Shown here: positions 1 through 8,621 of the stretch, piece by piece
Position numbering within the stretch: the stretch's first letter is position 1
Layout of the letters: each line of letters starts with the position of its first letter
From: UBA2266 sp964406945
GTDB lineage: Bacteria > Planctomycetota > Phycisphaerae > Sedimentisphaerales > Anaerobacaceae
Assembly (NCBI GenBank): GCA_964406945.1
Contig: CAYOTO010000025.1
Span: forward strand, 1 to 44,225
Length of the DNA stretch: 44,225 bases
Direction: 5' to 3'
The notes under the pieces: generated by a model
Database searches by the model: none
What the model was told of the DNA's origin: nothing
The model's input: only the letters and a program-made list of their open reading frames with translations
Translations under genes and position numbers: made by a program

Positions 1-2
1 AC

Positions 3-119
3 TACTTTTCGATAGATACCGGAGGCTACGCCGCCGTCCCAGCCACAGACCCCAAACACATAGCACCTGCACCGGCACCGCATCATCCGCCATCCTTCGA
101 CCCAAATGCCGCCCGCTAG
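3..119 (+). CDS. Possible C-terminal end of a protein cut by the window edge
   Basis: An open frame enters from the left edge and ends at a TAG at 117-119. It encodes about 38 residues, rich in Ala, Pro and His near the end. The composition looks protein-like and the position would make it convergent with the operon on the other strand. With so little sequence no family can be named, and a chance open frame is quite possible. From 120 to 197 I see no gene and no clear terminator. Confidence 0.25.
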   Translation, partial: YFSIDTGGYAAVPATDPKHIAPAPAPHHPPSFDPNAAR

Positions 120-197
120 CCACCACCTCACTTTTCTGGTTTTGCATTTTGCGTATGGCTTTGAGCTTCAACGGCAACACTCCACTACCGGCCGAAC

Positions 198-1013
198 TTA
201 GATCACTTCCGCCGCATCGTCCGGTATCCAACCGTCGCTGCCGTCCGGCAGCCGGATATGAAACCACCCCCGTCTGTGCTCGATAACCTCGAATTCCAGC
301 CCCTCGTGCAGCGGCTCCTTAAAGCTCGGCGCCGCATCCGCCCAGTCCGCCTGCCGCGCCACCACCTCCTCGGCCAGTATAACCGCCTCCCGCGTATCAT
401 CGGCCGCCTCCACCGCAACCGAAACCAAGAAACACACTGTCAAGACTAGACTTATAACGACACCCGTAACCGCAGCCGCACCCCGCCCCAGCCAGATCAT
501 CACCGTAAGCCCAACGCACAGTACCCCGAAAGACACGCACGCCATCAAATACCGCGTCCACAGCGAAAAATCGTAATGCCAGAAGAACAGCGTCTTAAGC
601 ACTCGTTTCTCGGCCCCGACGCCCACGGTGTCAATAATCTTGCTGCGGGCGAACGCCAGATTCTTGTGGATGTTGCGATCCGAGCCGTCCAACTGCTCCG
701 CCCGCCGGTAGTTCAATATAGCCCTGCCAAGCTGCTCATTCAGAAAGTACGCATTGCCCAGATTATAATAGAGCCTGGCGTTGCGGATACCGCCGTCGTT
801 TATGATCCTTTCGTAGCTGAGAATCGCTTTTTCATACAGCTTTTCGGCCTTCTCGGGCGCTTCGGACAGCGAATTGGCCTTCCTGAAGGCATCGTTGGCC
901 TGCACGAACAGCGATTGAATCTCCTGCTGCGACAGCTTCTTGGCCGATGCTCCGGCCCGCGAGCCTAGCAGTAACAGGCAAATCAGAATGGACAGTGCTG
1001 CTGCTTTTTTCAT
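198..1013 (-). CDS. BatE-like TPR and SH3-domain membrane protein
   Basis: Last gene of the Bat operon. The 271-residue product begins with a signal peptide (about residues 1-24). It then has TPR-type helices (about 35-125, including a YYNLGNAYF stretch and a following Leu/Ala-rich repeat), two adjacent transmembrane segments (about 155-200) and a C-terminal bacterial SH3-like domain (about 215-271, with a GWFHIRLPDG..GWI pattern). This order is that of BatE proteins of the Bacteroides aerotolerance type. The start codon overlaps the stop of batD by four bases, which implies translational coupling. The TPR part probably faces the periplasm and binds partners of the vWA proteins. The biochemical role of BatE is not established in any species, so the name describes architecture only. 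Confidence 0.75.
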   Translation of the reverse strand: MKKAAALSILICLLLLGSRAGASAKKLSQQEIQSLFVQANDAFRKANSLSEAPEKAEKLYEKAILSYERIINDGGIRNARLYYNLGNAYFLNEQLGRAILNYRRAEQLDGSDRNIHKNLAFARSKIIDTVGVGAEKRVLKTLFFWHYDFSLWTRYLMACVSFGVLCVGLTVMIWLGRGAAAVTGVVISLVLTVCFLVSVAVEAADDTREAVILAEEVVARQADWADAAPSFKEPLHEGLEFEVIEHRRGWFHIRLPDGSDGWIPDDAAEVI

Positions 1014-2836
1014 CTCTTCGATTTCCTGTCTATGGTTCGGAGCAGTTCAACGATTCGAGCGGGATCGGCTGTCTGGGTTTGTAACTGGGCCGAAGCGTAC
1101 CGTGCCGCTTCGCACGTCTCGAGGATCTGCTCGAACTTTGCGGCAGAGTCGTCGTCGCCGGTCTGCTCGACTATGATATCCCGACAGTCTCCAGCCGTAA
1201 GTGAACCTTTAACCCTGTCAAAACGCTCGGCGATGTAATGTTTCATTGCCGCGGCCAGCAGCTCATGCCGGTCTGCTTGTGCCTTTCGGGCCTTATTGAT
1301 TTGGGCGGCGGCCCGGCTGTATGCTTTTCGCCGCTGTCTTGCCATGCGCTTCTGGGGGCTGGAACGGGTAACTAGTCGAGCAACGACGCTTACGAAAAGG
1401 CCCAGAAGAGGTATAGACCATACGGCCGCGAAGGCGGGATTGGCAACAGCAGCCGTCAGCGAGAACGACTGGTCTTCCAGGCTGGCCAAATCCTCGTAAT
1501 TGGCGGCCAGGCCTTTCTTTATCGCTTCGACCCTTTTGTTAACTGGCGCAAAATCCCGGCCCTGAAGATCCGCCTGAGTCAGCACTTTCGTCGGAGCGAC
1601 ATCGAGCTTGATCGGCTCGGAAGTCGCAACAGTGTATTCACCGGCTTCGGGATCGAAGAATGCCAGCGGGATCGCCGGGATTTCCGTGACCTTATCGTTG
1701 TTGGCGCGTATCGTCTGGGTGAACACCTTCTTGCCGTTTTCTATACTCGGTGAGGCCGTTTGATCCGGCAGTTTGAAATTCTGCGCCATGGCCGGTATGT
1801 CGGAGAGCCGCGGCCACCGGACCGGTTCGAGAAATGAGCCGCTGACTTCGATTCTCAGAGTAATAGGATCGCCGACGTTAACTTTCTGCGCCGAACTCGA
1901 CGCCGCGATATCATACTTGCCTATCAATCCGTAGAACTCCTCGGGCTTTCCCTGTTCGGGAAGGGCAAGCACGTTCAGTTGAAGCGGCCTGGACTGAACC
2001 CTGAATCGCTCGTACTTTTTCCTGGAGCCGAATATTCCGAAGTCATCGAACGGATCGCGGGAGCGGGCAATTCCGACCGCCACGTCGGTTGTTACCGATG
2101 CCGGGCCTACTCCGAAGGCCCCGGGCTGTTGCGGAATGATTATCTTGTCGATTTTGACCGCGTTGTAATTCTTTCCATTGCGAACCGTTCTGTACTGGCC
2201 GACCATAACGGTCGTTCCCAGACCGAGGTCCACCTCCTTTATCTGCGGGTCGGTCACGTCGGGATTGACAAACGTGAAACGCTCATCCTGCAGTATGGGG
2301 AAACTGAACTGAGGGTCCTTTATTTCAGCCGCGAAATACAGCACAACCGTCAATTGAACCGGCTGGCCCACGTAACATCTTGTCTCGGAGAGACTCTGCT
2401 CGATCTCCAGCTTGTCCGTCGTACCCGGCTCCAGAACATTTACGCTTACCGGGTTGGTCTTGTACTTCATGCCGTCGATGGTGACCGTAAGCGACGGTAT
2501 TCGCAGTCGGCCCGGTTCGCTTGCGGTCAGCCGGAAGTTCATCGCCAGTTGTTTGGAGACGGTTCTGGTTGTCTTATTGTTGATGGTCTGAATTATCGTT
2601 CGCGACAAATCGGTGTTGCCGGCGCTGCGGGGTTTCAGGTGTGATATCGGAACAAGATCGACCTGTCCCGGCTTGTTGTCGCCATCTATGATAATCTGAT
2701 ATACGAACGGTGTGCCGGTATAGACCGGCTCCGAGTTGTCGATGCGAGCTACCACGCGGACTGCGCCCGAGCCGTTGGCTGCGAGAGCACCGGCTATTAA
2801 AATGACCGCTATAATTGTTCTGCCGGGCAAACCCAT
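1010..2836 (-). CDS. batD: BatD family protein (oxygen-tolerance/aerotolerance protein)
   Basis: The 608-residue product has an N-terminal signal peptide ending near residue 25. A long beta-rich extracytoplasmic region follows, with repeated Ig-like modules (about 26-440), then one transmembrane segment (about 470-490) and a basic, helical cytoplasmic tail with an Arg/Lys/Ala-rich stretch. This is the typical layout and length of BatD. The DPFDDFGIFG stretch near residue 260 resembles the DPFDDFF-type motif of many BatD proteins. The start codon directly abuts the TAA stop of the upstream TPR gene, and its own stop overlaps the batE-like start, so it is a mid-operon gene. BatD proteins accompany MoxR and vWA proteins and are thought to form a membrane complex. 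The function here is inferred from that context. Confidence 0.85.
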   Translation of the reverse strand: MGLPGRTIIAVILIAGALAANGSGAVRVVARIDNSEPVYTGTPFVYQIIIDGDNKPGQVDLVPISHLKPRSAGNTDLSRTIIQTINNKTTRTVSKQLAMNFRLTASEPGRLRIPSLTVTIDGMKYKTNPVSVNVLEPGTTDKLEIEQSLSETRCYVGQPVQLTVVLYFAAEIKDPQFSFPILQDERFTFVNPDVTDPQIKEVDLGLGTTVMVGQYRTVRNGKNYNAVKIDKIIIPQQPGAFGVGPASVTTDVAVGIARSRDPFDDFGIFGSRKKYERFRVQSRPLQLNVLALPEQGKPEEFYGLIGKYDIAASSSAQKVNVGDPITLRIEVSGSFLEPVRWPRLSDIPAMAQNFKLPDQTASPSIENGKKVFTQTIRANNDKVTEIPAIPLAFFDPEAGEYTVATSEPIKLDVAPTKVLTQADLQGRDFAPVNKRVEAIKKGLAANYEDLASLEDQSFSLTAAVANPAFAAVWSIPLLGLFVSVVARLVTRSSPQKRMARQRRKAYSRAAAQINKARKAQADRHELLAAAMKHYIAERFDRVKGSLTAGDCRDIIVEQTGDDDSAAKFEQILETCEAARYASAQLQTQTADPARIVELLRTIDRKSKR

Positions 2837-4030
2837 TTACCAGTCCTTTTCAACTCTTGAGCTTTGAGGCATCTGCAGCATCTGCCGCTGCTTTTTACGT
2901 TCCTGCTCTTTGTCGAGTATTTCCTGTGCCGTCACACTCTGCTGTTGCTGCTTCTGCCGTTCCTGCTGTTCTTTCTGCTGCTGCTGCTGCTCGTTGGGAT
3001 CGGCGGGTTGGTTGGGGTCCTGTTGCTGCTGTTGTTGGGGTTTGTTCTGATCCTGGGATTGCTGATCCTGTTGCTGCTGCTGGTTCTGCTGTTGTTTGCG
3101 GTCTTCCTGCGAGAGTATATCGATGGCGTTCTCTATGTATTGAGCCGCCTTCTGTTCGGACTGCCATGCCCCGGGTCCTTTGCCCGCCGCGAGCTTTTCG
3201 GAAGCACCGACCTGATTGCCGACCGCCTGGGCCAGTTCCCGGGCCGCTTCATCCATCTTAGGCGGACGAGGCGTATTCGGGTCCTGCTGCTGCAGTTCCA
3301 TTGTTACCTGCTCGGTCCGCTGCTTGATACTGTCCTGCCGGTCCTTCTGTTGAGCGTACTGCTCGTGGGTTTTGGCCTCATCGATCAGATTCTTTTCGCT
3401 CAGTTCGTTGGTCTTTTCGGTGTCACCGGCGAGCGTCTTCTGCTCGGCCAGAAGCTCTTTGAGTCGTTCGATAAGCTGTTTTTGTTTCTCGGCCTGTTTC
3501 TGCTGCTGCTGTTGCTGTTTGTTGATGCGGTCGATAATGTCCTTGATAGTCAGACGCGCGACTTCGATGTTCCTGGCGGCTTTTTTGTTCTCGGGCTCGA
3601 GTTCCAGAACCTGTCGCCAGAATTTTATGCTCGTCTGCATATCCTCGAGCGCTTTGTTCAGGTCGGAGTCGGCCTGTTTGGAACCACGCTGGAAATAGCA
3701 GTTGCCCAGGTTGTACTTTGCTTTGGCAACCAGGGACATATCCTTGCTCTCGGCCGCGGTTTCCCTGTAAAGTTCCATGGCTTGTTCGAGGTCGTCGAGG
3801 CGGTAGTAGCAGTTTGCTTTGTTAAATCGCGGTTCGACGGCCTGCGGTTCCGTGATCAAAGCCCGGTCGTAGGCGTCGATTGCCGCGGTGTATTCACCGG
3901 CGGAGAAGAGTTCGTTACCCTGCTCTATCTCAGGTCGTATAGAACCCGCGTCCGCCGACCACGATGCAGCCGGCAGCAGCAATGCAATCGTACAGACTAC
4001 GAACAGATTATGATTTCTTCCTGCGTTCAC
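2837..4030 (-). CDS. BatC-like TPR protein with glutamine-rich C-terminal half
   Basis: The 397-residue exported protein starts with GTG, preceded by a GAGG ribosome site nine bases upstream. A signal peptide covers about residues 1-26. TPR repeats follow (about 30-160, with typical NKANCYYR and YNLGNCYF helices), then a long charged helix likely to form a coiled coil (about 160-230). The last 130 residues are dominated by glutamine with Asp, Asn and Pro. Position and TPR content match BatC, but the polyglutamine region is unlike the compact BatC of Bacteroides. The start lies inside the end of batB (23-base overlap) and the stop touches batD. The Gln-rich tail may be disordered and act as a multivalent linker in the periplasm; that is inference. 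Confidence 0.7.
   Translation of the reverse strand: MNAGRNHNLFVVCTIALLLPAASWSADAGSIRPEIEQGNELFSAGEYTAAIDAYDRALITEPQAVEPRFNKANCYYRLDDLEQAMELYRETAAESKDMSLVAKAKYNLGNCYFQRGSKQADSDLNKALEDMQTSIKFWRQVLELEPENKKAARNIEVARLTIKDIIDRINKQQQQQQKQAEKQKQLIERLKELLAEQKTLAGDTEKTNELSEKNLIDEAKTHEQYAQQKDRQDSIKQRTEQVTMELQQQDPNTPRPPKMDEAARELAQAVGNQVGASEKLAAGKGPGAWQSEQKAAQYIENAIDILSQEDRKQQQNQQQQQDQQSQDQNKPQQQQQQDPNQPADPNEQQQQQKEQQERQKQQQQSVTAQEILDKEQERKKQRQMLQMPQSSRVEKDW
2940..3100 (-). repeat. Low-complexity CAG/CAA codon tract (polyglutamine coding)
   Basis: Runs of CTG/TTG triplets on the plus strand are CAG/CAA codons of the minus-strand TPR gene, giving blocks of three to six consecutive Gln interrupted by Asp, Asn, Pro, Lys and Glu. 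A shorter tract of the same kind lies at about 3496-3526. The mix of CAG and CAA suggests selection for glutamine more than a pure slipped-strand repeat. Confidence 0.8.
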
Positions 4031-5024
4031 TTATCATCGCCTCGGCAGTCAGCAGTACTATTGCCAACGCTATGAAGATCTGGAACTTTTCATCGTATTT
4101 CATCATCGTTACGGATTCAAGCTCCCGCTTCCGCGCCGAAGCTATCATGTCCGCGTAAATATCGTTCAGGTTGAATGTTTCGCCCGGCCGCACAGCCAGA
4201 AACCTTCCGCCGTCCGTGGCATATACGATTTGCCTGAGCGTGTCTCCATCGAGCTTCGTCCAGACCTGTTCGCCCTGGTATTCGAGAAAAGTCTTTGACC
4301 CGTCGGGTCCGGTGATCGGGATTCGCGAACCCTCATCCTCGTCGCCCAGGCCTATCGCGATAATTCGTATACCCTCTTTGGCGGCATTTTCGGCCGCCTG
4401 GACGGGAAAACTGTCGTGGTCTTCGCCGTCCGTGATGAGGATGATGTCTTTGTATTCGCGGCTGTGTCTGTCGAATACTTCCTCGGTCGCCTTGCGGATG
4501 GCGTCGCCTATCATCGTCCCGCCTCGGCTGGTGCTTTCGGTGGAGATATCGGCAAGGACCATCCTCACGAAGGCGTAATCCTGCGTAAGAGGGCACTTTA
4601 CGGTGCTGTTGCCGGCGAAGGTTACGATGGCGATCCGGTCGCCCTGAAGCGATTCGAGCAGGTCTGTAATAGCCAGCTTAGACCGTTCGAGCCGGTTGGG
4701 TCTAATGTCTTCGGCGAGCATTGAGCGTGAGGTATCCAGGAGAATCACAACGTCCCTGCCGTGGCGTCTGATCTGCTGCGGCTGCGGATTCCACTTGGGC
4801 TCGGTCAGAGCTATGACCAGCGTTACGAATGCTATCACGAGCATAACGGCTTTGAAAACCTGTTTGCGCAGGCTTACCGACACGTTTATTTTCCTCAGCA
4901 TTTCAGAACTGGCCAGCACTTTCAGCGTTTTGGCTTTGGCCCAGAACAGCCAGACGTATGCCGGGACCAGCAGCAGTGGTACCGCGAACAGAAGCCATAA
5001 TGCATTGTAGTTGCCGAACTGCAT
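4008..5024 (-). CDS. batB: BatB-type von Willebrand factor A membrane protein
   Basis: The 338-residue protein has two N-terminal transmembrane segments (about residues 8-28 and 56-74), a vWA domain (about 88-290) and a final transmembrane helix (about 310-328). The metal-ion-dependent adhesion site is complete: DTSRS near residue 97, a Thr in GGTMIGDA near 163, and an Asp in LITDGED near 198. Such domains bind a divalent cation and protein ligands. In Bat systems, BatA and BatB sit side by side and probably form a membrane-anchored pair acting with the MoxR ATPase. The gene follows batA after 18 bases. The ATG at 5024 has only a weak ribosome site, so translation probably depends on coupling to batA. 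Confidence 0.88.
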   Translation of the reverse strand: MQFGNYNALWLLFAVPLLLVPAYVWLFWAKAKTLKVLASSEMLRKINVSVSLRKQVFKAVMLVIAFVTLVIALTEPKWNPQPQQIRRHGRDVVILLDTSRSMLAEDIRPNRLERSKLAITDLLESLQGDRIAIVTFAGNSTVKCPLTQDYAFVRMVLADISTESTSRGGTMIGDAIRKATEEVFDRHSREYKDIILITDGEDHDSFPVQAAENAAKEGIRIIAIGLGDEDEGSRIPITGPDGSKTFLEYQGEQVWTKLDGDTLRQIVYATDGGRFLAVRPGETFNLNDIYADMIASARKRELESVTMMKYDEKFQIFIALAIVLLTAEAMISERRKKS

Positions 5025-5042
5025 TTCTGTGTTTTCAGCTTT

Positions 5043-6128
5043 CTACGGAATTTTTCGAAATATCGTACACGACGCCAGTATTTCCAGCAAAAGAAGGCCC
5101 AGGGCCGGCAAAGCCCAGCGGTCGAATAACTCTTTATACTGAGCGTACTGGACCGACTTTACTTCGGTCTTTTCCATTTTGTCGATTTCTTTGACAATCG
5201 AGGCAAGTGCTTCGCTGTCGTCGGCCCGGCGGTAAAATCCGCCCGTCTCCTCGGCGATTGCCTCTAGCAGTCCTTCGTCGAGGTCCTGTTGAGTGGGCAT
5301 TTTGTATGTGCCCAGAGGCGTCTGGATGGTCGTGAAAGACTCCGAGGACCCTATGCCGATGGTATAAATCTTTATGCCCCATTCGGCCGCCATCGAGGCC
5401 GCGTTCAAGGGCGAATACTCGCCCATGTTGTTTCGCCCGTCGGTAAGCAGAATTATAACCTTGCTCTTTATCTTGAACGAATCGCCCGGATCGGCGCCCG
5501 GAGCGGCGGCTCCGAGGTTCTTATTTCGGCGGCGAATTTCCTCTTCGGCCTTTTTGAGTCTGGCCGCGGCCAGAGCAATCGCATCACCTATAGCGGTGCC
5601 GTCCTCATTTCGCATTCGCACGATTTCGGTTTTCTTGAGAAATTCGAGCAGTACATTGTGCCCCTGAATCAACGGGCATACGGTGTCGGCGTACCGCGCA
5701 AAGGTGATAAGTCCGATCAGGTCGCCAGTCCTTCCGGGAAGATCGTCATCGTTGCCGGCTATGAATTCGGCCAGGACTTCCTGCACGACTTCCAGTCGAT
5801 TGCGTTTGCCCCTGTAGTCCATTTCGGCTTTCATGCTGCCCGAGCGGTCCACGACAGCCTCTATCGCGACGCCCTCGGTGGCCACCTGCGAGAGCACCGT
5901 GCCTTTTCTGGGTCTTGCCAGGGCTACGACCAGAAGTGCGATGCACGCCAGCCGCAGGACGATCAGAATGGGCCGCAAACGCGATCTCCACGAGACGGGG
6001 CATTTCTTAAGCGTCGAAACACTGGGAAACCTCACGGCCGCGGTGCGTTTTTTGCGCAGCATGAAATACGCCATTCCAGGCAAGATAAGAAGCAACAGTA
6101 GTGTCCATGGCGAATACAACTGCATCAT
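5043..6128 (-). CDS. batA: BatA-type von Willebrand factor A membrane protein
   Basis: The 361-residue protein has an N-terminal transmembrane segment (about 7-24), a basic loop, a second one (about 53-70), a vWA domain (about 88-320) and a C-terminal helix (about 338-356). The MIDAS residues are present: DRSGS near 93, Thr in EDGTAIGDA near 177, and Asp in LLTDGRN near 228. The insertion of a basic, Ala/Gly/Pro-rich loop between the last two motifs is larger than in the neighbouring BatB. Its start overlaps the stop of the upstream lipoprotein gene in an ATGA. BatA/BatB families are characterised by genetics only (aerotolerance, stress, virulence), and the ligand of these domains is unknown. 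Confidence 0.88.
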   Translation of the reverse strand: MMQLYSPWTLLLLLILPGMAYFMLRKKRTAAVRFPSVSTLKKCPVSWRSRLRPILIVLRLACIALLVVALARPRKGTVLSQVATEGVAIEAVVDRSGSMKAEMDYRGKRNRLEVVQEVLAEFIAGNDDDLPGRTGDLIGLITFARYADTVCPLIQGHNVLLEFLKKTEIVRMRNEDGTAIGDAIALAAARLKKAEEEIRRRNKNLGAAAPGADPGDSFKIKSKVIILLTDGRNNMGEYSPLNAASMAAEWGIKIYTIGIGSSESFTTIQTPLGTYKMPTQQDLDEGLLEAIAEETGGFYRRADDSEALASIVKEIDKMEKTEVKSVQYAQYKELFDRWALPALGLLLLEILASCTIFRKIP

Positions 6129-7189
6129 GCTGCTCCGGCTGTTTCTTCTTCGGCTTCGGCAGTGAGCCGGTCGGTAACGTCAATTCTGCTTTGTTCGTCT
6201 TTGGTCTGCTCTATGAAGTCCCTGACAAGATCGAAGGTTCGCTGAATCTGTTCGGTCTGCGGTTCGTGTCTGGCGAACTTGACCAGGTCGCAATGCTTCA
6301 GGAACTCCTGCACAGTCTTCTTCTGCTGTTCGGAGAGGGCGTCGGTGGTGCGCAGTTCGTTCAGGAATTCTTCCGTTGTCCGCTCGGGGGCATGTAGTTT
6401 GAAGCGGTCTTCAATGTAATGTCTGAGTATGTTGCTTATGCGTTCGTAGAATTCTTTGATTCGGCCGGCTTCTACCAGATTGTCCTTGACCAAAGCCCGC
6501 AGTCTGGCGTAGGCGATTTCGTGGGCCGGCTTGAGAATTCTTACGAGTTCAACTTTTCTGCTCTTGAACCACAGCCACAGTCCGCCGGCCATCAAAACCA
6601 GTGGTAGGGCGGTTAGCGGCCATATCCACCATCGCGACGGCTCGGCCTCGACGGCGACCACACCCTCGATGTCGGCGATTGACAAATTTTCACGATCCTC
6701 GCCGAGCAGGGAAGTCACTTTGATTTCGAGAGGCTCGGTGGTAAGTTCGTGTTGTTTCTGGGGATCATTGGGGTCGTTGAATTCAAATGTGAATGCCGGC
6801 AGCTCGTAAGTTCCGGACAGGAACGGTTCGAGTTCGTAGCGATATGTCGAGACCACGTTGTTGTTTTCATCCAAACGGTCTTCGAGCCTGTCCCAGTCCA
6901 CCAGGCCGAAGTTCTGCAGAAGCGTGTCGACTTTCGGCATATTCAGCTCGTAGGCCGGGGCCATTGCCGCTTCGAACTCCAGCAGCAGCGTTTCGGCAAT
7001 GGTAATCTCTTGCCGGTCTACGCGAACATTGACGTTCAAAGGTCCGCGTTCGTAGTGCTTTTTCAGCTCGAATTCGGTGGCCTGCCGGGATTCAACATTG
7101 TCTCTGTCGCAACCTGCGCAGACAAACATGAGACCGCCGGCAAGCAGCATCATCAACAGAACGAGTTTTCTAGTCTTACCATTCTTCAT
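6125..7189 (-). CDS. BatD/DUF4381-like membrane lipoprotein
   Basis: The 354-residue protein begins with a lipoprotein signal, with a Cys following a hydrophobic stretch near residue 26 (VCAGC). A beta-sandwich-like extracytoplasmic domain follows (about 45-165), then a transmembrane helix (about 187-208) and a helical cytoplasmic domain (about 215-335). The helical domain, with a YERISNILRHYIEDRF segment, resembles the tail of BatD and of DUF4381 proteins, which are regular members of MoxR/vWA operons. It looks like a shortened second BatD. Having both a lipobox and an internal membrane helix is unusual, and the lipobox may simply be part of a cleaved or uncleaved signal anchor. It lies eight bases after the isomerase gene and overlaps batA. 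Confidence 0.65.
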   Translation of the reverse strand: MKNGKTRKLVLLMMLLAGGLMFVCAGCDRDNVESRQATEFELKKHYERGPLNVNVRVDRQEITIAETLLLEFEAAMAPAYELNMPKVDTLLQNFGLVDWDRLEDRLDENNNVVSTYRYELEPFLSGTYELPAFTFEFNDPNDPQKQHELTTEPLEIKVTSLLGEDRENLSIADIEGVVAVEAEPSRWWIWPLTALPLVLMAGGLWLWFKSRKVELVRILKPAHEIAYARLRALVKDNLVEAGRIKEFYERISNILRHYIEDRFKLHAPERTTEEFLNELRTTDALSEQQKKTVQEFLKHCDLVKFARHEPQTEQIQRTFDLVRDFIEQTKDEQSRIDVTDRLTAEAEEETAGAA

Positions 7190-7197
7190 AGAAACGG

Positions 7198-8586
7198 TCA
7201 GTCAGATGCCGCGGCCGAATCGGCTTCAGACCTTTCGGGCATCAGTTTGGATGAGTGTACGATTACGTTGTACTTGTCCATCATCTGTTCGATATAGGCC
7301 TGCTGCACGTCCTGGCGCTTGCGGTCGGACAGTGTCATCATAATTTCCTGGCGGACTTCATCGAAAGGTTTTTGCCGCTGCGGTTGTTTTTCCAGGACCT
7401 TCACAATTTCCCAACCGTTGGAGGTTTCCAGCGGTTCGGGAAGAACGCTGTTGGGTTCCGTTGCGAAGATCAATGCATTGAGCCCGTTGGCATCGCCGAT
7501 TTCCGGCACGTCCGCTCCCGGCTGTACGGGTGCGGCGATGACCCCGCCGTTCTCGCTTGTGGCTGTGTCGGTTGAGAACTGTTGGGCGAGTTCGGCGAAA
7601 TCGGCGCCTTCATCCAGTTGCCGGATAATGTCGCGTGCGGTGCTCTGTTCTTCGACTCTGATATGGCTTATCTGAGCCGTTTCGGGTTCGACATACTGAT
7701 CTTTGTGAGCCTCGTAATAGGTTTTGAGGTCGGTTTCGGTGATATTGATTTTGGATGCGAGCTGCTCGGTTATAAGGCGGCTGCTGAGTATTTTTCGAGT
7801 GGTGTCCTCGATGGTTGATCTGACTTCGGGTTTTTCGGCGAGGGATTGGGACAGGGCCTGACGATATAGCACCTCTTCGGCCAGCCAGCTTTGGAGGAAC
7901 TGTAATCTGGCCTGCGGGGACCTGTACTGACTGAGCATTTGTTTTTTCTGCTGGGCAAGCTGCTGCTGCGAGACGAACGCCGACATGGGGGCAAGCTGGT
8001 TTTCGATCGCGGACTCTATCGCGGCGTCCAGGTCGGCCTCGGTGATCTTTTCCGGTCCGATTTCAGCGACGACCTTGGAGCCGGCCTGCTCGCTTTGGTC
8101 ATAACTTGTCCTGTCGAGCAGCTCGTAACGCAGTGCCGAAAACCTGCCGAGTTTTTCAAAACATTCCTTGATGCCCGCGTTGATTTCGGGTTCTAGCGTG
8201 TCCAGCTTGGCGGCTGTTTCGCTCCGGTAGTAATACGGTACGGCCTGTTCGTACATGCCGGCTTTTTTATACATCGAAGCGATCTGGAAAAGAGTTTTTG
8301 CGCGGTCCGATGTACTGAGGTCTGCGGTATTGAGATAGCTTCGCCAAAGTTCGGCGGCCTGTGCGTAGAGATTGCGCTGAGCGAGTTTGGCGGCCAGTTC
8401 TCTGGTCTGTTCGGGGGCAAGTGTTCCGTCTGATTGTCCGCCCGGTCGCGGTGAGGTTCTAAGTGTAACGAAGAGATTGGCTCCGGCCAGCAGGGCAATG
8501 ATAAGAAGCAGAAGGACTGTAAGCCCGCCTTTGAGCGGGCCGCGTTTATTCTTCTGAGGTAAAGAGAAATCCAGTTTTTCTTCCAT
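7198..8586 (-). CDS. Membrane-anchored PpiC-type peptidyl-prolyl isomerase with TPR region
   Basis: From the chosen ATG the product is 462 residues. It has a basic N-terminus, one transmembrane segment (about residues 20-40), a TPR-like helical stretch (about 55-140), a SurA/PrsA-type helical chaperone region (about 165-290) and a parvulin domain (about 300-410, with ISHIRV near its start, then FAELAQQFS, and later an NGWEIVKV end). Its likely role is folding exported or membrane-associated proteins on the outer face of the cytoplasmic membrane. I prefer the ATG at 8586 because GGAG lies nine bases upstream and the alternative GTG at 8625 has no ribosome site. The GTG would overlap the DUF58 stop and add 13 residues. 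Its location inside a Bat operon suggests a foldase for that complex. Confidence 0.8.
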   Translation of the reverse strand: MEEKLDFSLPQKNKRGPLKGGLTVLLLLIIALLAGANLFVTLRTSPRPGGQSDGTLAPEQTRELAAKLAQRNLYAQAAELWRSYLNTADLSTSDRAKTLFQIASMYKKAGMYEQAVPYYYRSETAAKLDTLEPEINAGIKECFEKLGRFSALRYELLDRTSYDQSEQAGSKVVAEIGPEKITEADLDAAIESAIENQLAPMSAFVSQQQLAQQKKQMLSQYRSPQARLQFLQSWLAEEVLYRQALSQSLAEKPEVRSTIEDTTRKILSSRLITEQLASKINITETDLKTYYEAHKDQYVEPETAQISHIRVEEQSTARDIIRQLDEGADFAELAQQFSTDTATSENGGVIAAPVQPGADVPEIGDANGLNALIFATEPNSVLPEPLETSNGWEIVKVLEKQPQRQKPFDEVRQEIMMTLSDRKRQDVQQAYIEQMMDKYNVIVHSSKLMPERSEADSAAASD

Positions 8587-8621
8587 AGTCTGTGTCTCCG
8601 CAAGCAAATGGCAGTCGGTTG

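Noticed and set aside
2940..3526. CTG/CAG repeats considered as a CRISPR-like or regulatory repeat
   Set aside because: They are in-frame glutamine codons of varying block length without spacers.
2864..4075. A 403-residue plus-strand frame that looks like a hydrophobic polyleucine membrane protein
   Set aside because: It is the antisense of the CAG-rich BatC-like gene; the CTG repeats read as Leu. No ribosome site or family support.
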